DNA of 60,000 nt from Apostichopus japonicus (Eukaryota; Echinodermata; Holothuroidea; Aspidochirotida; Stichopodidae). This document shows positions 1-12,200 of the stretch, in pieces. The notes beneath the pieces were generated by a model that searched no databases, was not told where the DNA came from, and worked only from the letters and a program-made list of their open reading frames with translations. Numbering within the stretch: position 1 is the stretch's first letter; each line of letters begins with the position of its first letter. Where the stretch lies: positions 13,874,678 to 13,934,677 of the forward strand of contig NC_092579.1 of assembly GCF_037975245.1 (NCBI RefSeq). Reading direction: 5' to 3'. The translations under genes were made by a program, and so were the position numbers.

Positions 1-139
1 GGCTATCTATTGTTTTACATATCGCAGCAGCTAATCTTTTGAAGTCGAGTTTAAGTAAAGTAGATTATTTATCTGGCATTATGCAGGCATATTCTAGCTT
101 CACAATACCACACTGCTCTATATATATCTGTATCCTTAC

Positions 140-253
140 CCTGCTTTTCCGAGAGTGTGATCGTCCTCTGTGGATGAGGACACCATTTTGTTGCTTTGCC
201 CTGATCGCGTCAGCGTTGACGAGCCGCTGGTAGACGGTCCTCTATCCTTCTTA
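140..253 (-). CDS. axin: Axin coding exon 8: linker just before the DIX domain
   Basis: This 114-nt exon has acceptor ATACTTCCAG and donor GTAAGG. Phase 2 on both sides joins KQKS to SKKDRGPSTSGSSTLTRSG and then SSSTEDDHTLGKAGG. It corresponds to the human SETETRSQRKAGGGS stretch that immediately precedes DIX. No further exon is visible in bases 1-139, so the DIX exons lie outside the window. Confidence 0.82.
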
Positions 254-3200
254 CTGGAAGTATTGGAACTGTAATATAATCAAACAAAATCAAAACCATC
301 AAAATCATTACCGGCTATTCTACAGGCACAGCAGCATTAACTCTTGAAGATTAATATAATCAAACACATCAAAACCAGATATTCTACACGTACGCAGCAG
401 CATCGATACGAAGATTAATATAATCAGACAAAATCAAAGCCATCAAACCAGCTATTCTACAGGTACCCAGCAGCATAAACCCAAAGATAAATATAATCAA
501 ACAAAATCGTTAACAGCTATTCTACAGGTACGCAGCAGTATAAACCCGAAGATCAATATTATCAAACAAAATCGTTATGAGCTACTTTACACGTACAGAG
601 CAGCATAAACCCAATCATATTTTTTTATTCAGACAGGTCGTCCTCCTGTGATCAGACACTTCAACAAGTCAAACCCTTCTCCAGTTTGTTGGACTTTTTT
701 CCTTGTCCCAACCACAACTAAAAAAGATTTTTTTTCTTGTATCTTTGCTTAAGGGGATCTTTTTAAGCAAGCAGTCAGCTACCATTCCTGATGACCCCTT
801 TTCACCATTTACTAAATTTAGAAGGTCGTCATGGAAACATGACAGTACAAACCTCTGTGGGATTGCTCTTGTTGTTTATCATTTTCAATGAATTGTGTTT
901 TTTTATGACAATCCTGTTGGGAATTTAAAACCATTTTGTGCAGGATGCCATGGCATAGCATAAATATCTATATCAAGGGATTGACTTCCCCTAGAAAGCA
1001 ATAAATTGAAACCAGAAATTGCCAATTTCTTTAACGCTGTTTTTCGAAACTATATAACACCTCAAGTTTCCACCTCATTTTCTGTATAACTATATATTCA
1101 CTTCAATTCTGGTCATTTGTTTTTTTTCCATTATCAATACCATCAAAATTACAAAGTTCAGTGATTTTTGTTTCAATACAGATCTTCAAAAACAAAATAC
1201 ATTCTGTATTTTTCCTTATTCTCAGATCACCTTTACTGAGTGAATGAAGTTCCACTTAAAGTCTGCAGTCCATAGTATGGGAATGCAGTGTTAAAAAATT
1301 TTGCCTTTTTTTTTTTTTCTCTTTTCTCCCTCAGATCAACCCAAAATGCCCCTCTAGTAACGAGTGTGTGAGAGTAACTCTATCCGCTGAATAAATATCA
1401 ATCTTGATATTTTCATTGAAATTACACTTTTTCTTTTCCATCTTTTAAATCTTCTCAAAGACTCTGATTTTACTTCCAAGCCCTTTTCATACACCTGTAT
1501 TGAAAATTTGAAAACTTGCTCGGGGCCATTTTCCAAAAATCGACCGCGAGCTCGATGCAGCTATTTCACCCTGAAACACCCTCTCACAGACATCAACATA
1601 CGTTTACAAAATGTGAGGCAAACAGTCCACCAAAAAAAAAAAAAAATAGGGGAGAAAAAAGATAAATGACAAAAAAAAAGAGTAAAAAAAAAGGCACCGG
1701 AAATGGAGAGAATTAAAGACCTCAAAACTTGCTTGGAGCAATCGACTTTGAAGAGTGTGTTTGGCTGTGGCCACTTCAACCACACAAATTTAAAATATGT
1801 CCATATGATGGCAGCAACATCAACAATAATGTATGCCGATATACTCGGATGTTATTGTAACCCATGGTTTTTACTGCCGGGCTCGGCACAGTGAGAGGTG
1901 ATGCCTCTAACAGAGGTCTTTCACTCCTGGTAACCTGGATTGTGAAAGGTTTTTTCTTTCTAAACAGTGGGTTGTCTTGATATGCTCACATAATAATCTC
2001 TCGGCTCCTCCCTTAGAATGTCATGTCTTTTGATATCAACCTAAGGTAACCCAATATATTAACTTATATATTTATATAAATATACATGTATATATATAAG
2101 TGTTTGCACGGGGTATCCAGGTTTTCCCATTGACTTAGTGTGGTGTTCGGCTACCATGTGGTCGAAGATAACAGAAATAACGAAAGTATTCCATGGATAT
2201 CTTATAATTTCAGGATTCGGGTAATAAATTGGGAACCGGGTAGTATCGCGTCGGGTGGGTACCCGGATACCCGGTGCAAACACTATTATATACACACACA
2301 CATATGAAATAATCGTTCCGAGCGAAAAATGGTTAACATTCCGAGTTTTTATAGAAACCGTCTAAACTAAGAAAGATGAAATCCTCTTGACAAACTTTAA
2401 AGTATATATTCACAACACAAAGCAACGTCTTGTTCAGTTTATAAATTTTTAAAAGAGAGAAGGATTGAGTAGGAGTTGCATATGATCTAACTAAAGAGAC
2501 CATGACCACCACACTTGGGGTTAAGTTTAATAACACAAATACAGAACAGCTAAAGAAAAAAAACAACATAGTTTGGTAGATTTAGTCCATCAGGGCAGAC
2601 GGGTAGAACAGTACCTTACTCAATTATATAATCAAAACGCACGCTTTGCCTCCACCATACAATAAAATTCTTCCCTACCATGTATATATAAGCCAAGAGA
2701 ACGCAGGCAGGCAAGAAGGAACGTAATACTAGGTCGGTCTCCCTCCTGTGCGTACCATATTAATGGTACAATATATGCTTTCACAACTATATTATGATCT
2801 TTTCACTGTTTTTTTTAAGACACTCACCTAGATTTCTGTTTACTGCTGATATCTATTCTCCTCCTGGCCTCCTCGAGGACTACTCTCGGCTCGGGTGGCT
2901 GCATCAGGGGCATGGAGGTATCTTGCATGAATGGTTGGTTGGGGATGTGTCCTACCTTGTACGATGAGACGTAACCCCCGTAATTGAAATTAACATGGGT
3001 TCTTTCCTGAGATGATACGCTGCTCCTACCCGTTGAGTGACCGCCTGTCTTTCTTTGCAGACTGAAAATAAAGAGCAAATAACGTCGAATGGAATAACTT
3101 AAAGATTGTTTTTATTTTACTCATTTACTGCACAGAAATGATATCAAATGATGTAAGGATCTGTAAGATTTCCCAAGTACTTGGAGGTTCGGAGGTTAAT

Positions 3201-6200
3201 TGAGAAATGAAAGGCAGCACGGTTGCGATTCGATTGCTTTAGATGACAACGAACGGAAACCATTAAAGATGGCTTACCTTGACGTATGAGAGTCTTGAGA
3301 GCTGCTACGATGACTTCGCTTGTGGCTGTTAGATTTACTGTTTGATGTCGAGTGGTGGAGCCAATCTTCAATCCGTTTGTGGGGACTATGTGGAGTGAGG
3401 AAAAAAATAAAATAAAATGCCAACATATTGCTACAGGAAAAGTCGTAACTCCTTGTGCAAATCTAGTCAAAAATAGAAACACTAGGAAGATGCAAAAGTT
3501 TTACATTTCAAAGCTACCAGTTTAGGTTCTTTGGCACTGCATCCATTAAAACTAGGTACATGATATACCCTGTAACACACACAAAGACGGCAGAAAAAAT
3601 GATTGAACAATCGAGGGTAAAGAAGAGTAGATCTACATACTTGACTTCACTGTCCGAGGGCAGAGAAGGAGGGCCTTCGTAGATACCGCTATCAGTCGTC
3701 TTGGTGGTGGAGGACACGTCGGATTTTTTGCTGGATCTCCTGTTCTTGTGTTTGGAAGGTTCCACGACGACTTTCTCCGAAGAGTAAGGGCTGCTATCCA
3801 CGGGGTAATATCTTGCATAGTGGATATGTTGTTGCATAGCCTCCTGTTGACTGGACGACATACGGACTTTACTGTGCGAGTGCTTGTAGTGGTGGTGGTG
3901 GTGAACTTTGGCGGTATCCACGGCGATCTCGGTCAGATGGAAACCCGTCTCTCTGTTCTTCTGACGCAGTTGACCCTTGTGCGAGTTCCTGCCGTGGGGT
4001 AAGGTCTGAGGTAGTACCGATGAGTTTGTGATCTGCGAAAGTTTGGCTGGTAAAGCGTGATCGGGCGACCGTGACCGGGATCTGGACGAGCGGCCGCTGG
4101 GGCTCTGCTTGGCAGAGTCATCGAACACCCTGTGTAAGTGGTCGTCCAGAATACTGTTGGGGTCCTCTTCGGTTAGACCGGGGATAAACGGTTCTGATTC
4201 TTTGGTCGTCAAAGGGACAGCAGACTTGATTAAGTCCATGTCTTCTTCCTAAAGTACAGAAATGATAAAAACAATCCCTTTAAGTTTAGGTCAAATATAA
4301 TTTAAAATATATATATTATAGTACCTGAACATGGGTAGGGAAAAGGGGGGGGGGAAGAATTATGCATTAGAAAACAATGGTTTCATGTTTCAAAGTTGTA
4401 GCAGAGAGTTTCTCTGTGAATCACTAAATTCATTTTGTTGGGTAGGTTGATGGAGATGGGAGTTTAAGAGAGGAGGAAGATTATCAAACACAAACTAACA
4501 CTGATGTCATGATTGAAACAAACCCATTGACTTCATCTTCTGGCAGATGCCAAAATCCACCTGTCGTCATAGGTTGTAAAACATTCTCGACGTGTGTGAG
4601 AGAGATATTTTTTGCTTTGAAAATGTCGTCAAGGGCTTAAATCACTTCAGGATAAAGGAAAGGGTCCTTAATAACGCTGGCAGTTTCCAAAACCACATTT
4701 GACCTCTGAAAAGACTTACCTCAACTTTTCGGAGCCTGGCGTTTAATTTATCCTCCTGAATCTGTTTATTCTCCAAAACTTTTAATTTCTCGATTAAAAC
4801 TTTGGCAAAATCGTTCGGGGCGTGAGGAATATGATCTCTCGGAGGCCGATGCATGAGCTAGACGGGAGCGAAGGAAAAAAGAGAACAAAAAAACTTGATA
4901 AAAAGAGGAGAGCAGGTCACATGTATGGAAAAAACCTGATTCGATCGATCAACCAATGAAACGCACATGCCATCAAGAGTCACTTAAAGAATATCTGGCT
5001 TGACATTTTAAATGGAACCTGGTGTGGATAATGTTGAATTTTCTGTGATTTTATACCATCTACGATTCGTGTAACTAGTTAAATCGTCTCTGCTACGTTT
5101 CCATGAAATTACAGGGTCTGACAATATATGGGAAAATGCTTCTACGCACACATGTATGAAGAGATGCACTGTATCAAGAGGTCTGTAACTGGTGGACTAT
5201 AACTTACAGGGATCTCCGGAAACGTATTCAATCGACCATTCTGTTGCATGTTATTGCGAATGACCTGGTTCATCTTCTTCTTGTGAGTTTTCCTCGTTGA
5301 AAAGCCATCTCTGCGATAAACAAGAAGCAAAAACATCCCACTTAATATATATGTAGATATATGATCGCATAGAGGCTATAACTGTAGCAATGTAGCATCA
5401 TGAAGTTGTATTTTGAAAGGTTTCACAGATTAAAACTCTACAGGAAATGACCTTCCACATACACTACAAATCATTCACTTCTTAAATGCAACAGGGTGCA
5501 TCCACATACAATGTTTGTGATCCATTCAAGCTTGCCTTTGTGAGATGTACTGAGTTTAAAATTGTGGCATCACACATACAAACATACGTACATACATACA
5601 TGCATCATACACATAATACACAAGTTAAAAACAAGAACTACAAAGGAGTAGATCATTTTTTTTTTAGATATATCACTGAATTCTGGTGATCTTAACTTGA
5701 CGTAAGCAAAAGACAAATTTCCCCGCTTTTGTGTAAACTCAACCATGAAGAAATTTTTATGTCAATATTGCCATTGGAGACTTTATTTACAATCAGTTTA
5801 CTTGAAACTAGACAAAAGGTTTGCTTAACTATTTTTGTATCAATTTAACCGCTTCTTTCTTGTACCCTTAGCTGTTTATTTTCACTGTTTCAAAACTCTC
5901 TAACTATATAGTGTTTTACGATCTGATGATAACGGACCGTAACCAATCTATCCAACTTTAACCAAAAAATGCAAATTTTAAGCAAGAAGAAAAGAAAAGA
6001 AAAGAAACACCCAAATTGACAGTGGAAAAATACTTCTTTTCATTCTGCCGAATCCACCGATCGTAAGCGCGCGCCAACAATGGCGAGTCTCTTAACAATA
6101 GCACCTCAAAGGGAGGCCGACAGCAAAATTAAGGTCAGTTCCAATTGATAAAAATTATCCAAGCCTGCCAAGGATTTAGCTGGTTGCACTGAGCCAATGA

Positions 6201-9200
6201 GATTCTCTTATTACCCACAGCTGATGCCAAAAAAAAAGAAATAAAAGAAATGCCCTTTTTCAGGTTTGTAAGAATTACGAGCAGATCAAAGGAAATCTCT
6301 CTGATAATTCGTTGCCAGCTCTGATAAAAGAAAAGAAATTTCAGTCCGATGAACAAAGGCCACATTGCTGCTTTGAGGGGAATTGGGAATAAACAAATTT
6401 ATTTATTCCGGAAAAAGAGACACAGATGGGAAACACCTAGGCAAAACATGTATATACATGGCCAAGAGAGAACGAGCTATTCCATTCGTTGCAGAGGTGT
6501 GCACACACATAGTTATTATGTTCAGATTGTTACTCTTGTTAAGGACACAAAGTGGGGGATTATTATTTATGTTATACTTGTTCCTTTCACCACTCGACGT
6601 TTAAATCTCATCGAGAGAGAGATTTAAGAGAGTTGAGAGAGCGACAGTGCTGCATATAATTTACAACAATTCAAACAGGGAAGCCATCAAACCATGCACA
6701 ACCATGCAGAATCTGAGCTCATTAATTCCAATAATAAATCCCCCCCCCCCCCTCTGCTGGAAGAGGGGTAAAACGCTGTAGAAGAGGATCACTAGAGTTA
6801 AGGGTGAATCAATTACTGTACATCATGACTTTTGTACTATTCCACAAAAAAGACATTCAGTTGAGGGAGGAAAAGATTAAGAAGAAAAAAAATGGAAAAA
6901 AAAAGAAAGTGACAGTGTTTGAGACACGGAGAAGTACTTTGAGTTGTTTCTTCCCCCCCCCCCCTTCTTCTTTGATTTTCTACAAAAAAACATTTTAATC
7001 ACGTATAAGGGATCTGTTTAAAAGCGAAGAAATGAATTTACTAGAATACAATGTTTTTGAGGGGTTTTTTGCCTTCCTTTTCTTTCTATGTCAAGTTTAA
7101 GTCTCAATGAATATTTTAAAATGGTGCATATGGGAAAACAGCTGAATGATGGTAACCCAAAGTGTGGCATGAATTGAATACACATGAAGCGACCAATGTA
7201 TCCCATAGGGTAAGACAACAGTTCCTCAGAAAAAGGTATTTTTAGATAGGTCACTTATGTGAGACAGAAAGAGAGAAAGAAAGGAAGGATAGTAACACCT
7301 TAAAAAGCACAGTATCCTATTAAACCAAGCACCTGTTCCAAACTAAGGCACTCGCCCTTACATGGATGGCTGCTTTATATATACAATCAAAGTACTATGT
7401 TGTGATTGGTGTCAAAATGGTTTCCATGACAACAAGTGTATTAGATCAACATGCACAAAGAATGCACTAATTGTACTTCAATTTGGGGGTTTCAAGCCAA
7501 AAATTACCAAATTATATAATTTTTTTTTCAATTTCTGTCAAGAGTGATATAACTGAATAGTGTACAACATTGTTATGCACTTTTCAATGCATTTTAATGA
7601 TGAAGACAATTCACGGGGTATGTGCGGTCAAATGAACTTCCATTTTACTAGTTGAGTTATCGCGGACCCAAACAAGTGTCACTGACGCACCATGACACAC
7701 ACGCTTAATGACCACATAGGTTCCTTCGTTTCCAGCATGGAACCAAATACACAAACCCTCATGACGTCTTGAGCATAATTATCTCACCATACTTACAGGG
7801 CGGCCTAAGTCTCACTGACCGGTATTTTCAGTATTAATCGACAGATTTATTTCCATTATCAGCTAATGCAATGTTCTTTTACATTTTTACAACCTACATC
7901 ATGTAATTATATAATGGTCCTAATTATATTTACATTCACTAGCACAGTCCAATAACTTGGAAGATTAAATAAAAAAAATCAACTTTAATATGTGTCAGCA
8001 ATTACCTGAAGATACTGGGAGATGTGGAGGAGAATTTCAATGACCAATCTGACCTTTGACCTCATCTCCACTCAACATGCCAGGAGGGTTATCAAAACTG
8101 GTCTTAGGGTTAATTCAATACTTGAAGCCTAGTCCATACCAGCCAACCAGGGATTCAAACAGTGGCTCAACAAAATATATGGCTTTTAAGTTACTATACT
8201 AGAATGTAACCCCTAAAACCTGTCTGCCTATTGTACAGTATTATACAAAATGTTTGTCACACAATACTAAGTGTATCCATGATCATACTGAAGCCCCCCC
8301 CTTCCCCCTTCCCCCTATCAATGTTCTCCACTCATGTAATACTACACTGGAGGACTTAGAGAGTACTGTGCCTTTGACTAAATTTGAGTCATGTTTTTAG
8401 CTGAATGTTTCGTAAATGTTGAAGAATTTAACTATGTGCTTGCAAGCTGCTTTGTACAAGTATAATTATATATGTACTAAATTTCAATAATGACATGTAG
8501 AGCAGTTAATGTACGCTTCAAGATACAAACAGTCTGCATAGTACAGTGTACAACATGTATATATTTTAGCTCTCTCCCTATAAAAAATACATGTGCAATC
8601 AGCAGGTACAATTATACAAGCACCCCTAGTTTAAGATTCTAAGAAATCCAGCATTAAGTTAATTGTTGCTCATCAGGCAATATGCTCAACATTGCTGGTA
8701 CCGCATCGCGGACTGCGTTACTTGGTTACGGTATTTACCTCTCGTGGCATTACCGCGGGATGAATTTTTAAAATGTGGAGGAATTTCCATCGCAGCGATT
8801 GTGGGTTTTGCAAGGGTATCACTATGCCAATACTGGGAGTCATAGTATCTTAGCCCTGAATAAATACTTAGGGTTTGAACACTCCAGGATTAGAGCTATT
8901 AAGGAGCACTGCTATCTGGTTGTTAAAGAGTTAAGAAGTTTTATTTGCAGTGAACTAACTTCATGAAAAGCATTTTCAGTCATTTCAAGTGGTAACTTTG
9001 CATACATGTACTGTATATATACAGAAAATATTGCATCATTAAAGCCAAACAAAGCCCAGCAGGATAACACCTAGAGAGCTAGTTAGCTAGGTGTCTTGAA
9101 ATTCAACAAACAGAGAGCTGGACAAAAGCGAGATTAAAACATACCTGAAGGAAAACATAGTGACCTTTCTTCATCACTGAGATTGAAAACGTTAAGTGTA

Positions 9201-12200
9201 AAACAACATTGACCAAAGTACAATACATGTACTGTAAGTATACACATATGTCGACTGATTCTGGTGCAAAAATGTGGTTTTGGCTGCAGCCTTGAATCAG
9301 ACATGTACGCACCAAAGCATGTTCTCCTATAGTTCTACTACACTGACACACCAGTTTCAAACGGCCTGCAGAAGCTCATAATTGAGGTTTTTTTAAGGTA
9401 ATTATTTGGGTTTTTTAGTTTTTTTAGTCACCAAGCAGTCAATACGACTCTAGATGGGGTGTGCCATTTGGCACCTCAGATGAAACCATAACCTATCACA
9501 ACTGAGAGGGGAGGGGATGGGTTACTTCGGTTTCCCGAACCCGGAATGCTGGTACCACACAGGTAAGGAAGCAGGATCGAGAGAGGAGTGTATTATTTAG
9601 GATGATGATAAATACTTACACGCTGGAATCGGTCAGTGACATAGTATCGTCTGAGATGGCATCGCTGGAGAGACTCTGTAGTTCCGAGTCGTTGGTCGAA
9701 GCAGCGGGTGCAAAGCCAGCATAGATGGGGTGATACGGACTGGCACGTGACCTAGCACTTCCCCTGAGAAATTGCCTGTGAAATATGAAAGTCATTCAGA
9801 GGAACGCGATTTAGTATGACTGCTAACACGCAAATCTGAAATCAATTGGATAATATTCCATACACGTGTTAGATAATTATGACATGTAAGATACAATGAA
9901 CAGTGTCTTGAATGGTGAGTATCGACAGTGCATACATGTTAACACAGGTCTGTTGCATATTGAAAATGTTTTAACAATTTTACATCGCTCTATTAAAAGG
10001 ATTTTTTTTTTCTGGGGTGGGCATGGGGGAGGGGGGGGGCATACCAATTAATTGATAAATATGTTAATATATACAGTTTGTGGGACCTTAGGTAGCGGTA
10101 CCCTCCAAGCAAAATCAAAACTAAACTTAAAAAAAAATCAAAAACCAGTTTATCCATAAACCAAACCAGTTGATTTGAACAATATCAACAAGCCATGAAG
10201 AAATGAAATTCCAGAATGACATATCTGCATTAGCTCTCCATCACATTTACTGTATGTTATTATAACCACGCAGGGGTTAAATCAGCTTACCCTGTATGTA
10301 GTAAACATGATTCAGCAATGCAACACCAAACCTGCGGTATGTTACTCTAAATTGACAACTACTTAGATAACCATCTTAAATATTTCCTTCACAAAAAAAA
10401 AAAAAAGGTCAATGAGTCAGTAAACTAATCTGCCATTTGGTGCTTAACATAGTCTCACCCAGACACTTTCCTCATAATTGAATTATAATTAACTGCATAC
10501 AAAAGGCAAACTGTCAAATTTCAAATTTTTTGTTTGGACTGATACTTAAACCATTATTTTAAAGTTAATATTTAATACGAACTTTATTATTTTGGTATCA
10601 TACTAGTGGAGTGGGGCATCAATCAAAATCACCTAAGGAAGCTGCTTTTAATTGGTTTACCAGCTGAATACTGCTAAAATACGGAGCACTATTTTGTCTG
10701 TTTACAACAGCCGGGTTGAACTCAACTCAGCACGGAAGCCATGTATATGTACTATACTGCAGGTTGCATTGCAATACCAATACAGATAAGCAATACAATT
10801 TTTGACTATGTAGAGAACCATTAATGGTCAGCACAGCGCCTGTACAGTATGTCCCTATTGCCCACTGAAATGTACCGTCCTCTTTTTACCCTCCCCTTCC
10901 CCTTCGGGCCCTCCCCTCCCCCTCCCCAGAATTTTTTTTAAATGACTTTTGAAAAGTTTCCATAAAAAATGTTTTACCTTTTTAGGCTTTTATATAAATT
11001 TATCAATCCATGTAGTATTACTGACTTGAACTGACTGGACTTCAACTTCAACATTGGGAATACATTGTTTACGAGGGGAGACTGAGTAATCAAGTTTGGA
11101 TTACATCACTTTGACCGATAGGCCAGGCTACGAAAGTATTGTACACACGATGATGATCAGCAGCAGTGTCCAACAGCCGCCCGCAATAGTCCACGGCAGG
11201 AATGACACAGGTCTAAACTGTAGGGATGTGAAAACAATCCCTGCTGAGCATATGTGTGGTCGAGACACGCAGAATGCATGACTCCAAGTTCAATACGGGT
11301 GGAGAGGTTTTCTTCTTTTTTTTTTACCGTTGAAGAAGAATCTGATAGAGGTTTCACCTTGGCGGACTGCTGGGAATCTAACAGCCAGACTCCTCTAAAC
11401 ACAATGAAGTCGCTCTGGTGTGAAAATTAGTAATCATAAAAATATTTCCTCGGTAATTTGTAGCTTGGGAGGAAGTCGAGTATGCTAGTACTGCACGGTC
11501 CTGTTTTTTTTTTCTTCTCACAGTACACCAAAGTCACTATTTAACTTGATCATGCTAAATTCCACAAGTTTGCCAAATTTACAGCATTTAATTTTGTACA
11601 ATTTAATTATATATTGACACCACATCTTTTTTTTTTATCTTATCTGGTTTAGTGCATGTTCTATATTTAGCCAAATTCTTAAAAAAAGTACAGATGCCAG
11701 GGAACTATTTTCCAACCAGTTCCTACTTTTCTCTACTTTCAATTCTCAGCATGTCATCAAAGAGCCAAAAAAAAATATATATTTGAACTTCATATTCCTG
11801 AGGGGAGGGAGATGTTATAAATCAGTACTTATTTCTTGGCAAAGATAAGACCTTATGTACATTGAAAGAGCTTTCAGAGTTTGGTTGGAAATTCTTCTAA
11901 TTAAACCTAGACCATGCAATTGCTACTAAAGATGATTGAAACATTGCAAAGAGATGCCCGGCCTACCATTTGACACCAAATGAAAGAAACAGAGAAAGTC
12001 ATTAAATTTTTTTTATTCGATCCTCAACAATCAAGTGGCCATCATTTTTCGTATTTAAAGTTTTTACAGGACTATGCATTTATTATAATTAGTTAATTAC
12101 TTCACTCGTTGAAAGGGAAACTCTAATGACTGACATGGGTACACTGTTTATATGTGATTGCAATAAACAGAATAGCATACAGAATCACTTCAAAATCAAT

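Noticed and set aside
3748-4002. 84-codon plus-strand frame and the overlapping minus-strand frames
   Set aside because: Shadows of Axin exon 5.
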